Assembly: GCF_009936275.1 (NCBI RefSeq)
Contig: NZ_AP019797.1
Span: 1,905,890 to 1,969,889 of the forward strand
Source of the DNA: Rhodothermus marinus
Lineage (GTDB): Bacteria > Bacteroidota > Rhodothermia > Rhodothermales > Rhodothermaceae
Direction: 5' to 3'
DNA: 64,000 nt
This document shows positions 42,768 to 51,462 of the stretch, piece after piece. Position 1 is the first letter of the stretch, and each line of letters starts with the position of its first letter. The position numbers and the translations under genes are program-made. The notes beneath the pieces were generated by a model. It worked only from the letters and a program-made list of their open reading frames with translations, was not told where the DNA came from and did not search any database.

Positions 42768-43667
42768 ATGCCGGAAACGCTGAAGGTCGGACTCGTTCAG
42801 ATGCGCTGTGGCGACGATCCCGCCCGGAACCTGGAGCGGGCCGTCGCGGGCATTCGCGAAGCGGCCCGCCAGGGCGCCCGGATCGTCTGCCTGCCCGAGC
42901 TGTTTCGCACCCCTTATTTCTGCAAGCACGAAGACCCGCGCCACTTTCAGCTGGCCGAACCCGTGCCGGGTCCGACTACCGAAGAACTGGCCCGGCTGGC
43001 CGCCGAACTGAACGTCTCGATTCTGGCCAGTCTGTTCGAGAAACGCGCCGACGGACTCTACCACAACACGCTGGCCGTCCTCGACCCAGAGCGGGGCTAC
43101 CTGGGCAAATACCGCAAAATGCACATCCCGCACGATCCCCTCTTCGAAGAAAAGTACTATTTCGCGCCCGGTGATCTGGGCTTCCGTGTGTTCGACACGG
43201 CCGGCGTGCGCATCGGCACGCTCATCTGCTGGGATCAGTGGTTTCCCGAAGCGGCCCGCCTGACGGCCCTGCAGGGCGCACAGATTCTCTTCTACCCCAC
43301 GGCCATCGGCTGGCTGCCCGAGGAAGAAGCGTCCGAAGGCGCCGCCCAGCACGAGGCCTGGGAGCTGGTACAGCGGGCGCACGCCATCACGAACGGCTGC
43401 TATGTGGTGGCCGTCAATCGGACAGGCTTCGAGCCGGCGCCGCCGGGCGCGGCCTACCGGGGCATCCGTTTCTGGGGACAGAGCTTCGTGGCCGCGCCGG
43501 ACGGGACCGTACTGGCCCGCGCCCCCGTCGACGAGGAGGCCGTGCTCGTGGTCGAACTGGATCTGTCGTTCATCGACCGCTTCCGCACCACCTGGCCGTT
43601 TTTCCGGGATCGACGCATCGACGCCTATGCCGAGCTTACCCGCCGCTTCCTCGACGCCCGCGACTGA
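42768..43667 (+). CDS. aguB: N-carbamoylputrescine amidase
   Basis: A 299-residue nitrilase-fold hydrolase converting N-carbamoylputrescine to putrescine, carbon dioxide and ammonia. The E-K-C triad lies in IVCLPELFRTPYF, LGKYRKMHIPHDP and GTLICWDQWFPEAARL. The FFCKHED-type region (YFCKHEDPRHFQLAEP) and the long FEEKYYFAPGDLGF stretch are typical of AguB. It lies immediately before agmatine deiminase, the preceding step. Confidence 0.94.
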   Translation: MPETLKVGLVQMRCGDDPARNLERAVAGIREAARQGARIVCLPELFRTPYFCKHEDPRHFQLAEPVPGPTTEELARLAAELNVSILASLFEKRADGLYHNTLAVLDPERGYLGKYRKMHIPHDPLFEEKYYFAPGDLGFRVFDTAGVRIGTLICWDQWFPEAARLTALQGAQILFYPTAIGWLPEEEASEGAAQHEAWELVQRAHAITNGCYVVAVNRTGFEPAPPGAAYRGIRFWGQSFVAAPDGTVLARAPVDEEAVLVVELDLSFIDRFRTTWPFFRDRRIDAYAELTRRFLDARD

Positions 43668-43668
43668 G

Positions 43669-44700
43669 GTGGTACCCGCCGCACAGGGCTTTCGCATGCC
43701 GCCGGAGTGGGCCCCACACCGGGCCACCTGGCTTTCCTGGCCGCACAACCGGGAAACGTGGCCCGACGAACTGGCGCAGGTCGAGCGCACCATGGCCGAG
43801 GTCGTGCGCCTGCTCAGCCACAGCGAAGCGGTTTACATCAACGTCAACGACGCGGCGCACGAGCGGCACGTCCGGCAATTGCTCGACGAGGCCGGCGTGA
43901 GCGGCCCGGTGCGTTTCTTTCACATTCCGACCGATGACGCCTGGATCCGCGACCACGGCGCCATCTTCGTGGTGCACCCGCAGCGGCGTGTGCTGGCGGC
44001 CACCGTGTGGGGCTTCAACAGCTGGGGCGGCAAATACCCCCCCTGGGATCGGGATGCGCAGGTGGCCCGGCGTATGGCCGAAGCCCTTCAGGTGCCGATC
44101 TTCGACGGCGGCATGATCCTCGAAGGGGGATCCATCGACACGAACGGCGCCGGCACACTGCTGACCACCGAGCAGTGCCTGCTCAACCCCAATCGCAACC
44201 CCCATCTCGACCGCGCGGCCATCGAGCAGCGGCTCAAGGACTTTCTCGGCGTCCGCCAGGTGCTCTGGCTGGGACGCGGCCTGGAAGGCGACGATACCGA
44301 CGGGCACGTGGACGATCTGACGCGCTTCGTGGCCGAAGACGTGGTGGTCACCGCCGTCGAAACGAACCCGCACGACCCGAACTACGACGTGCTGCAGGAA
44401 AATCTGGAGCGCCTGCGGGCGTTTCGGCTCCCGGACGGCCGTCCGCTGCAGATCATTGAATTGCCCATGCCGGAGCCGCTGGAGATTGCCGGCGAGCGCG
44501 TGCCGGCCACCTATGCGAACTTCTACATCGCCAACGGCCTGATACTCATGCCGGCCTACGGCGATGCCCGCGACGAAACGGCCCGGGAGATCCTGCAGCG
44601 GTGTTTTCCGGAGCGGACGGTCGTGCCCGTGGACTGCCGCGCCATTATCCGTGGGCTGGGCGCCCTGCACTGTCTGACGCAGCAGGTACCACTTGTCTGA
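43669..44700 (+). CDS. aguA: Agmatine deiminase
   Basis: A 343-residue guanidino-group-modifying enzyme converting agmatine to N-carbamoylputrescine. Family motifs are GFRMPPEWAPHRATWLSWPHN, DDAWIRDHGAIFVV, WGFNSWGGKYPPWDRD, the EGGSIDTNGAGTLLTTEQCL strand, GDDTDGHVDDLTRF and the catalytic cysteine in GLGALHCLTQQ. The start is uncertain: GTG 43669 lies two bases after the aguB stop and gives the usual N-terminus; ATG 43627 would overlap aguB by 41 bases. With aguB it makes putrescine, the precursor of the long or branched polyamines common in thermophiles. Confidence 0.93.
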   Translation: MVPAAQGFRMPPEWAPHRATWLSWPHNRETWPDELAQVERTMAEVVRLLSHSEAVYINVNDAAHERHVRQLLDEAGVSGPVRFFHIPTDDAWIRDHGAIFVVHPQRRVLAATVWGFNSWGGKYPPWDRDAQVARRMAEALQVPIFDGGMILEGGSIDTNGAGTLLTTEQCLLNPNRNPHLDRAAIEQRLKDFLGVRQVLWLGRGLEGDDTDGHVDDLTRFVAEDVVVTAVETNPHDPNYDVLQENLERLRAFRLPDGRPLQIIELPMPEPLEIAGERVPATYANFYIANGLILMPAYGDARDETAREILQRCFPERTVVPVDCRAIIRGLGALHCLTQQVPLV

Positions 44701-44929
44701 CTCAAGCCTGCTCGAACTTATCCGGAAAACAAAGGGAGGTCTGGTAAGCCGGCGCTTCGCGCTGCGTGTCAGAAGCACGTGTTTGTAGTAAGCCACGCAG
44801 GCGCCAGCCGAAGTGGCGTTACCCGAGACGGCACTTCGCTTCGCTCCGTGCCTGACTACGAGCGCGTTGGTTGTGCCTCAAAGCTCAGCGAAACGCCATG
44901 CAAGATCGAAATCGCGAACTCCCTGGAAA
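44701..44929. other. 229-base gene-free gap with imperfect repeat
   Basis: Between the convergent aguA and HDOD genes. Two stretches resemble each other: CGGCGCTTCGCGCTGCGTG near 44750-44768 and CGGCACTTCGCTTCGCTCCGTG near 44829-44850. The second can fold as GGCAC...GTGCC. No gene or mobile element is supported. Confidence 0.3.
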
Positions 44930-45820
44930 TTATTTTTCGAATGCCTTCTCGTTCAGTTCGCGAAGATCCCGAACCAGTTGAAACAGCGTGGCTTCCTCCA
45001 GTCCCAGATAGGCCAGCACCGATTGTCCCACGGCCTGCCATTCGGCTGCGGGCGGCTGCTCGGCGTAAAGCCGCAGCACGTGCTGCGCCGTCAGCAGCAG
45101 GGCGAGTTTATCGACGGTCGGATCAGGCTCCTCGCGCCGGTAATAGTCGAGCGCGTCGTGGTGGCGCAGAATGGCCTGACAGAGATCGGCGGGGAGCTTC
45201 CAGGTACGCGCCAGCAGAAAGCCGGCCGCCGCATGATCGGTGCGCAGGCGCTCGTGTTCGAGCTCGATAAACGGCCGCAGGTGGGCCTCCCGTTCGGCCG
45301 CTTCATAGACGCCCGGATAGGCCGGAAATTGCTGCAGCAAGAGCGGCACACCACAGTCACAGAAAAGCCCCAGCGCATAGGCTTCCTCGCGGGGGACGCG
45401 GGGGCACCAGCGCGCAATCAGCGCGGTGGTGCGGGCCATGACTTCGGCCCGGCGCCAGAAACGTTCCATGAAGGCACCCCGCAGGTTGCGAAACGCCTGA
45501 TGCAGCAGCAGGCCGGTGATCAGACCGGAGATATTCTTCAGGCCGAGCATCCGCACGGCGTGCCGGATGTCCACTACCGGACGCGCCAGCCCGAAAAGCG
45601 GCGAATTCACCAGCTTGAGCGTGCTGGCGGCCAGCGCCACGTCTTCACTGATCAGTTCGGCAATGCGATCCAGGTCGGGATCCGGCTTGCCCTGCTCTTC
45701 CAGCACGGCCACCAGCAGCGTCGGACGCGGCGGGATCAACACGCTGCGCAGCAACGCCTCGGTCTCCGCCACATCCAGCGCCCGTTGTCCTTCCAGCGTC
45801 AACGTCGTTTCCATGGTCAT
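44930..45820 (-). CDS. HDOD-domain protein
   Basis: A 296-residue protein of the HDOD family, HD-related domains that often lack catalytic metal ligands and act in signalling or stress output. Characteristic segments are ALAASTLKLVNSPLFGLARPVVDIRHAVRMLGL, here seen as STLKLVNSPLFG and IRHAVRMLGLKNI, then AYALGLFCDCGVPLLL and LPADLCQAILRHHDALDYY. ATG 45820 is chosen so as not to overlap folB; 45814 and 45847 are also possible. No output or sensor domain is fused. It follows folB by 11 bases. Confidence 0.85.
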   Translation of the reverse strand: MTMETTLTLEGQRALDVAETEALLRSVLIPPRPTLLVAVLEEQGKPDPDLDRIAELISEDVALAASTLKLVNSPLFGLARPVVDIRHAVRMLGLKNISGLITGLLLHQAFRNLRGAFMERFWRRAEVMARTTALIARWCPRVPREEAYALGLFCDCGVPLLLQQFPAYPGVYEAAEREAHLRPFIELEHERLRTDHAAAGFLLARTWKLPADLCQAILRHHDALDYYRREEPDPTVDKLALLLTAQHVLRLYAEQPPAAEWQAVGQSVLAYLGLEEATLFQLVRDLRELNEKAFEK

Positions 45821-45831
45821 AATTTTTCGGA

Positions 45832-46248
45832 TCAGGCCCGCCGACAACTGTAGGTCACTTCGGCCCGATCGCAGGCCCCGCCGACCGGGGGGTTCGGCTT
45901 GCGCACCGTCACCTCGACGGCCTCGACGATCGGGTAGGCCTCCAGGATCTGATGCGCAATCCTGTAGGCCAACCGTTCGATCAGATAGAACTTGTTCCCG
46001 GTAACCACCTCGCGCACTAAGCGATAGACGCCCTCGTAGTCTACGGTCTTCTCCAGCGCATCGGTCCGGGCCGCCTCCTCCACGTTCAACTCCATGGCCA
46101 CATCCACCTCGTAGCGCCCGCCGATGCGGTGCTCTTCTTGCGTGACCCCGTGGTGCGCGTAGAAAACGGCGTTGACCAGGCGCACAATACCGCGCGACTG
46201 GCCCGGCGCTACCGGTATGATGGAAGTCGAAGCCTGGTCAGGTTGCAT
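45832..46248 (-). CDS. folB: Dihydroneopterin aldolase
   Basis: A 138-residue folate-pathway enzyme cleaving dihydroneopterin to hydroxymethyl-dihydropterin and glycolaldehyde. The FolB core is clear: IVRLVNAVFYAHHGVTQEEH, the VDYEGVYRLVREVV helix, KFYLIERLAYRIA with the catalytic glutamate and arginine region, and EAVEVTVRKPNPPVGG with the proposed lysine. The first 18 residues are extra. The start overlaps the PfkB-family gene by 11 bases, so the genes are coupled. Confidence 0.93.
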   Translation of the reverse strand: MQPDQASTSIIPVAPGQSRGIVRLVNAVFYAHHGVTQEEHRIGGRYEVDVAMELNVEEAARTDALEKTVDYEGVYRLVREVVTGNKFYLIERLAYRIAHQILEAYPIVEAVEVTVRKPNPPVGGACDRAEVTYSCRRA

Positions 46249-47194
46249 GGTTCAGTCCCGGCAACGCAAGCGTCTGCAGGTCCACTTCCGGAAACATGGT
46301 AAGCCGTCGGAAGGCCGTCACGCGCCGGGCGATCTCCTCCGGTGTGAGCGCCAGCAATCGTTCCGGTCCGAAGCGTTCGACGACGAACGAGGCCAGCGCG
46401 CTTCCGTAGATAACCGCCTGCCGCAACGCCGCCTCGTCGAAACACTGCTGCGTGGCCAGAAAGCCCGCCATCGCTCCGGCGAACGTATCCCCTGCTCCGG
46501 TGGGATCGAACACGTCTTCGAGCGGATAGGCCGGCGCGCTGAAGATTTCTTCTTCGAAAAACAAAAGCGCGCCGTGCTCACCTTTTTTGATAATGACAAT
46601 CCGCGGGCCCATCGCCTGGATCTTGCGGGCGGCCCGGATCAGGTTGGGCTCGGCAGCCAGCTGGCGCGCCTCGGCGTCGTTGACCACCAGGCAATCGACG
46701 CGACGCAGCACGGCCCGAAGCGCCTCGGGCGTATGCTCGATCCAGTAATTCATCGTATCACAGATCACAAACGCGGGCGCTTTGACCTGATCGAGCACGC
46801 GCTGCTGCAGCCGCGGATCGAGATTGCCCAGGCAGACGATCTGGCTATCACGATAAGAATCGGGCAAAACGGGATCGAACGTGGCCAGTGCGTTCAGGTG
46901 CGTGTAGAGCGTGTCGCGTTCGTTCAGATCGTAATGATAGCGTCCGCCCCAGGCAAAGGTGTCTTCCTGCGCATTGACGACAAGCCCTTCCAGATCGACC
47001 CCGGCCTGCTGGAGCACCTGCCGGTAGGCTTCGGGGAAATCGCGGCCGACGACGGCCACCAGGCGCACCTCAGGCCAGAAGTAGCGCGCGGCCAGCGCCA
47101 GATACGTGGCGCTTCCGCCCAGCAATCGGTGTGCGGCGCCAAAGGGCGTTTCGACCGAATCGAGCGCGACGGTTCCGACGACCAGAATGCTCAC
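46238..47194 (-). CDS. PfkB-family carbohydrate kinase
   Basis: A 318-residue ribokinase-fold kinase. The N-terminus MSILVVGTVALDSVETPFG (from GTG 47194) and the GGSATYLALAARYF phosphate loop are typical of a Bacteroidota group of PfkB kinases, and the C-terminal signature DPTGAGDTFAGAMAGFLA carries the catalytic aspartate. Substrate is unknown; sugars or nucleosides are possible. An ATG at 47227 is in frame, but it abuts a terminator hairpin (47227-47256) and adds 11 non-family residues, so GTG is preferred. It is followed by folB and the HDOD gene. Confidence 0.87.
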   Translation of the reverse strand: MSILVVGTVALDSVETPFGAAHRLLGGSATYLALAARYFWPEVRLVAVVGRDFPEAYRQVLQQAGVDLEGLVVNAQEDTFAWGGRYHYDLNERDTLYTHLNALATFDPVLPDSYRDSQIVCLGNLDPRLQQRVLDQVKAPAFVICDTMNYWIEHTPEALRAVLRRVDCLVVNDAEARQLAAEPNLIRAARKIQAMGPRIVIIKKGEHGALLFFEEEIFSAPAYPLEDVFDPTGAGDTFAGAMAGFLATQQCFDEAALRQAVIYGSALASFVVERFGPERLLALTPEEIARRVTAFRRLTMFPEVDLQTLALPGLNHAT

Positions 47195-47216
47195 CGTTTC
47201 ACCAGTAGCTGCGTGC

Positions 47217-47256
47217 GACAAAAGCATGCGAGGACAACGCGTCGGTTGTCCTCGCA
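47217..47256 (-). terminator. Terminator after the DUF883-like gene
   Basis: A 12-bp perfect stem (47227-47238 with 47245-47256, loop of six) is followed on the minus strand by GCTTTTG. It separates the small envelope-protein unit from the PfkB-folB-HDOD unit. Confidence 0.8.
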
Positions 47257-47319
47257 CGCTACGCAAAGATACAGTAATTGTGCCGGTGGCACGCACACCG
47301 GACCGATTTTTTCGGCAAA

Positions 47320-48018
47320 TTAGCGAAGGCGCCGCATCCAGTCGTTCAGCTTCTTGAGCGTCGCGGCGGCCACGGCCGTTGCCGCGGCCCCCAGCAGCGT
47401 CTCGGCCGCGTCCAGTCCGCGGCGCGCCTCCCGTTTGACGCGTTTCGACGTGTGGCGGGCGGTTTCTTCAAGCGATTCGGCGGCTTCCGAGGCCTGCTCG
47501 GCCAGCATCTTGCTGAGCGCCTCGGCCTGCGCCCGGATGCGCTCGCTCAGTTCGGCCGCCTGTTCGGGCAATTCTTTCCGCAACGCGCGTGCCCGCTCGG
47601 CCACCGTTTCGCCCAGTTCATCCACCTGCTCGGCGAGTTCGCGGCTGAGACGGCGTGCCTGCTTACGGGCCTGGCGGGCCAGCCGCTCGGCCTGGCGCCG
47701 CGCCCGCTCGGTCAGCGGTGGCGGCGAAGGCTGCAGCGCCATAGCCACCAGGCGCCCGGCCAGCACGCCGGCCCCCAGCGCCAGCAGCAGCGCCAGCGTG
47801 GGGTTCTCGCTCACCCAGTCGCGGGCCCGCTGCGCGGCCGCCCGCGCATCCAGACGCGCCAGTTGCTCCCGCAACCGCTGCAGCGCCTCGTTCAGCTCCT
47901 GGCGCGTCTTCTCGTAGGCATCGACCAGCTCCTGACGCGCCTTTTCATACGTATCGCCCAACCCGCCACCCGTCGCTTCGGTCTGCGCTTCCTGCGTTTG
48001 TTTTTTCTCTTCTGCCAC
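47320..48018 (-). CDS. DUF883/ElaB-like helical membrane protein
   Basis: A 232-residue, strongly Ala/Arg/Glu-rich protein. The first 75 residues and residues 110-220 are long coiled-coil helices (ELNEALQRLREQLARLDA; AEQVDELGETVAERARAL). A single membrane helix (about 80-100) starts WVSENPTLALLLALGAGVLAG, the pattern of ElaB/YqjD/DUF883 proteins that tether ribosomes in E. coli. The start is GTG 48018 because GGAGGAG lies exactly five bases upstream; the ATG at 48045 has no such site. A related short gene lies directly upstream. Confidence 0.78.
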   Translation of the reverse strand: MAEEKKQTQEAQTEATGGGLGDTYEKARQELVDAYEKTRQELNEALQRLREQLARLDARAAAQRARDWVSENPTLALLLALGAGVLAGRLVAMALQPSPPPLTERARRQAERLARQARKQARRLSRELAEQVDELGETVAERARALRKELPEQAAELSERIRAQAEALSKMLAEQASEAAESLEETARHTSKRVKREARRGLDAAETLLGAAATAVAAATLKKLNDWMRRLR

Positions 48019-48054
48019 GGCTACTCCTCCGGTTTTGGCGTTCAATGCTTCCGA

Positions 48055-48261
48055 TTATCGCCGCCAGAGTGCTCCCAGGAACACCCCCACCGCAAAGGCG
48101 GCCACCATGGCCACCACCTGATTCTCCCGCACCCACGTCTTCACCGATTCCAGTCCGGAAGCGGTCGTCTGCTCCAGCGTTTCCAGCGGAGTGGGCTGCT
48201 CCTGCGCAGCGCCCGACGCTTTCGTTTCAGGCTCCTGCACCTTGTCGGCCGGTTCCACCAT
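48055..48261 (-). CDS. Short DUF883-like membrane protein
   Basis: A 68-residue protein: a charged, polar N-terminal half (MVEPADKVQEPETKASGAAQ) then LESVKTWVRENQVVAMVAAF and a C-terminal hydrophobic helix ending FLGALWRR, the terminal anchor pattern of ElaB/YqjD proteins. GGAGGAAGC lies just before ATG 48261, which supports a real gene. Its stop is 36 bases before the start of the longer DUF883-like gene, so the two are likely co-expressed. Function unknown. Confidence 0.75.
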   Translation of the reverse strand: MVEPADKVQEPETKASGAAQEQPTPLETLEQTTASGLESVKTWVRENQVVAMVAAFAVGVFLGALWRR

Positions 48262-48456
48262 TGCTTCCTCCGATTTTAGGGGTTGAATTGAGTTTTTATA
48301 GCCGCTTTGCTGTATTTTTCCGGCGAGCTGGACCGTACGTTCCGCGGCTCCCGCGACAATTACAACATTGTTAACAGTGGCGCGTTTGCCCGGAAGCATA
48401 ATTTCGAAGGCACGTGCTGCGTTTGCTAATCGTCCCTGCCACCAACCGGACTTACC

Positions 48457-51400
48457 ATGCTGCGCATCATCGGGCGGCTCTGCACGCTGAGTATGCTGTT
48501 CCTCGGCCCCGTGGCGCTGCAGGCGCAGCCTGCGCCGCCGGGTCCGGCCGTTTCGTTCGCCCATGCCCTGGCGCTGCACAGCGACGGGTTCTACACGCTC
48601 TCGGCCCAGACGTTCGCGCAGTTTCGGAGCACGTACCCGGACGATCCGCGGGTCCCCGAAGCGCTGTTTTACGAAGCCGAGGCGCGGCTGGCCCTGGGAC
48701 AGACCGACGAGGCGGCCGCCCTGCTCCGCGTCTTCGCCGCCCGCTACCCGACCCATCCGCTGGTCTACGAGGCTCAGCTTGCCCTGGGCAAGTACTTTTT
48801 CGACACGGGCCGCTATGAGGAAGCCCGCCAGGCCTTCAGCCAGGCCCTGCGCCCCGGCGTGCCCGCCGCACAGGCTGCCCGGGCGTTGTTCTGGATGGCC
48901 GAGTCGGCACAGCGGCTGGGACGTCCGGCCGAGGCCATCGGGTACTATCGACGGCTGGCCGACACGTACCCGAACACGCGGCTGGCCCCGCAGGCGCTGC
49001 TGGCAATGGCCTACACGCAGGTGGAGATCGGCGCCTACGACGAGGCCGTCCGCACTTTCGAGGTGCTGGCTGCACGCTATCCCAATGCACCGGAAGCCCG
49101 AGGGCTGGGCCTGGCACTGGCACAGGTTTACTACGAGCTGGGCGATTACCGCCGCGCCATCGACGAAGTACAACGCCGCCTGCCCGACCTGAAAGGCGAG
49201 GCGCAGCAACAGGCCTGGCTGCTGCTGGCCGAGTCCTACAACCAGCTCCGCGACAGCGAAAACGCCATCGTCTACTACCGCCGCGTGCTGGAAGACCCCG
49301 ACAGCCCCTACTACCGCCGGGCGCTCTACGGTCTGGCCTGGAATTACTACTTCGAGGGCGTTTACCAGTGGGCGGCCGACCACTTCCGCCAGGTGCGCGA
49401 AGGCCGGCGCGACACGCTCGCCATGAAGGCCACCTACTACGAGGCGGTCTGTCGCAAGCTGGCCCGCGAGCCACAACAGGCGCTGGAGCTGTTCCGAACC
49501 GTCGTGCTCGAATGGCCCGACAGTCCGCTGGCGCCACATGCGCAGTATGAGTTGGCCCTGCTGCTCTACGAGATGCGCCGGTGGGAGGAAGCACACGACG
49601 CGTTCGACTTTCTCGTGCGCACCTACCCCGACAGCGAGCTGCTCGGTGACGCGCTCCGGATGCGCGGCTACACGGCCATCGCGCTCGGTCGCTTCGATGA
49701 AGCCTACGAGAGCTTCGACCGAGCCGTTGCCCTGCAGGCCGCCTCGCCGCAACTCCGCACCGAGATTGCTTTTCAGAAAGCCTGGCTTCAGTACCGCCAG
49801 CAGAACTACGCCGCCGCCAGCGAGGCCTTTCTGGAACTGTACCGTCAGGATCCCCGAGGCCCTAAAGCCGGCGATGCCCTTTTCTGGGCGGCCGAAAGCT
49901 TCTACCAGCTGGGCCGGCTCGACCGCGCCGAAGCGCTCTTCCGCGACTACCTTCGAAGTTTTCCTGACGGCGCCCACGTCGAAGCCGCCCACTACGCGCT
50001 GGGCTGGGTCTACTTCCGCCAGCAGCGCTACGAAGCAGCCATTCAGGCCTTCCAGCAGTTTTTGCGAGCCTATCGCCGCACGGAAGAGGCCGTCCCCTAC
50101 CGGCTCGACGCGCTGCTCCGGCTGGCCGACAGCTACTACGCGCTCAAGCGCTATCCCGAAGCCATCCGCTACTATCGCCAGGCGGCCGCCGAAGGCGAAA
50201 GCGACTATGCGCTCTACCAGATCGGCCAGGCCTACTACAACGCGGGCAACTACGAGGAAGCCCTGCGCACCTTCAACCGATTGCTGGACGAACACCCCGA
50301 AAGCACCTGGCGCGAGGAGGCGCTTTACCAGATCGGCTACATCCATTTTCTGAACCAGGAATACGATCAGGCCATTGCGGCCTACCGACGGCTGCTCGAA
50401 CTGGCCCCGAACGATCCGCTGGCCGCCAAGGCGCAGTACGGGATCGGCGATGCACTCTTCAACGCGGGACGACTGGAAGCGGCCGTCAACGCCTACAAAC
50501 GCGTGCTGGAACGTTATCCGCAGAGTCCGTTCGTGGCCGACGCCGCCACCAGCATCCACTTCGCGCTGATCGCCGCCGGCAACGAAGCGCGCGCCCAGGC
50601 GCTGATCGATTCGTTCGCCACGGCCTACCCGGATTCGCGTATCGTCGACGAACTGCGCTTCCGGCGGGCCGAGGCGCTCTACCGCAGCGGCCGCTCCGAG
50701 GAGGCCATCCGGACGCTTGAAGCCTTCGTGCGCGGAAGCCATGCGCCGGACCTGATGGGCGAGGCGCTCTACTACCTGGCCACGCTCTACGCGGAACAGG
50801 AGCGGTACGACGAGGCCGAGCGTACGCTGCAACAGCTGCTGGCCGCCTATGCCGAGCATCGAAGGGTGCCCGAGGCGCTGCTCCTGCTGGGCAATGTGCA
50901 ATTGAAGCAGGAGCGCTACGAAGCCGCGCTGGTGAGCTTTCGACGGCTGGCCTCGCTGGCGTCGGAGCGCTCCGATCTGCTGGCCCGCGCCCTTTACGGC
51001 CAGAGCGTCGCGCTGCTGGAGCTGGGCCGCTTCTCCGAGGCGCGACAAACGCTGGCGCAGGCCCGGAGCCGCTTTCCAGAAGACGGTCAGCCCGCCATCC
51101 TGCTGCTCGGTCAGGCACGGCTGGCCGAAGCCGAGGGCCGTCCGGACGAAGCGGAGCGCCTCTACCGGGCGGTGGTCGGCCGCGCCCAGGACGAAGCCGG
51201 CGCCGAGGCGCTCTATCGCCTCGGGGAACTACTGCTGCGCCGGGGCGACCCGCATCGGGCCATCGAAGAGCTGAGCCGCCTGCCCACCCTCTTCCCGGGC
51301 TATCCGGAATGGCTGGCCCGTGGCTATCTGGCCCAGGCGCGGGCCTTCCTTGCGCTCGGACAGCGCGGCGAAGCTACCCGCCTCTACGATCTGGTCATCA

Positions 51401-51459
51401 GTGAATTTCCCAACACGTCGTTTGCACGCATTGCCGCCCAGGAAAAAGCCCGGTTGTAA
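48457..51459 (+). CDS. Large exported tetratricopeptide-repeat protein
   Basis: A 1000-residue protein with a signal peptide (LCTLSMLFLGPVALQAQ) followed by more than 20 helix-turn-helix repeats of TPR or Sel1-like spacing over the whole length; many begin with the AxxxYPDxxxAxxALxxLA pattern (for example FRSTYPDDPRVPEALFYEA, FLRAYRRTEEAVPYRLDAL). It resembles YbgF/BamD-type periplasmic scaffolds but is far longer. It lies three bases before an outer-membrane barrel gene and upstream of SPOR and ExbBD genes, which suggests a role in envelope assembly or envelope energetics. Confidence 0.85.
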   Translation: MLRIIGRLCTLSMLFLGPVALQAQPAPPGPAVSFAHALALHSDGFYTLSAQTFAQFRSTYPDDPRVPEALFYEAEARLALGQTDEAAALLRVFAARYPTHPLVYEAQLALGKYFFDTGRYEEARQAFSQALRPGVPAAQAARALFWMAESAQRLGRPAEAIGYYRRLADTYPNTRLAPQALLAMAYTQVEIGAYDEAVRTFEVLAARYPNAPEARGLGLALAQVYYELGDYRRAIDEVQRRLPDLKGEAQQQAWLLLAESYNQLRDSENAIVYYRRVLEDPDSPYYRRALYGLAWNYYFEGVYQWAADHFRQVREGRRDTLAMKATYYEAVCRKLAREPQQALELFRTVVLEWPDSPLAPHAQYELALLLYEMRRWEEAHDAFDFLVRTYPDSELLGDALRMRGYTAIALGRFDEAYESFDRAVALQAASPQLRTEIAFQKAWLQYRQQNYAAASEAFLELYRQDPRGPKAGDALFWAAESFYQLGRLDRAEALFRDYLRSFPDGAHVEAAHYALGWVYFRQQRYEAAIQAFQQFLRAYRRTEEAVPYRLDALLRLADSYYALKRYPEAIRYYRQAAAEGESDYALYQIGQAYYNAGNYEEALRTFNRLLDEHPESTWREEALYQIGYIHFLNQEYDQAIAAYRRLLELAPNDPLAAKAQYGIGDALFNAGRLEAAVNAYKRVLERYPQSPFVADAATSIHFALIAAGNEARAQALIDSFATAYPDSRIVDELRFRRAEALYRSGRSEEAIRTLEAFVRGSHAPDLMGEALYYLATLYAEQERYDEAERTLQQLLAAYAEHRRVPEALLLLGNVQLKQERYEAALVSFRRLASLASERSDLLARALYGQSVALLELGRFSEARQTLAQARSRFPEDGQPAILLLGQARLAEAEGRPDEAERLYRAVVGRAQDEAGAEALYRLGELLLRRGDPHRAIEELSRLPTLFPGYPEWLARGYLAQARAFLALGQRGEATRLYDLVISEFPNTSFARIAAQEKARL

Positions 51460-51462
51460 GCC

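Noticed and set aside
44779-45270. 163-codon open frame on plus in the aguA-HDOD gap
   Set aside because: Most of it is antisense to the HDOD gene and there is no ribosome site or recognisable domain.
48262-48456. Possible small RNA in the 195-base divergent gap
   Set aside because: Short stems such as ACAAT/ATTGT are weak and no promoter-terminator pair was found.
48055-51048. 997-codon open frame on minus, antisense to the TPR gene
   Set aside because: Only its last 68 codons (from ATG 48261) have a ribosome site and family-like sequence; the rest mirrors the TPR gene.
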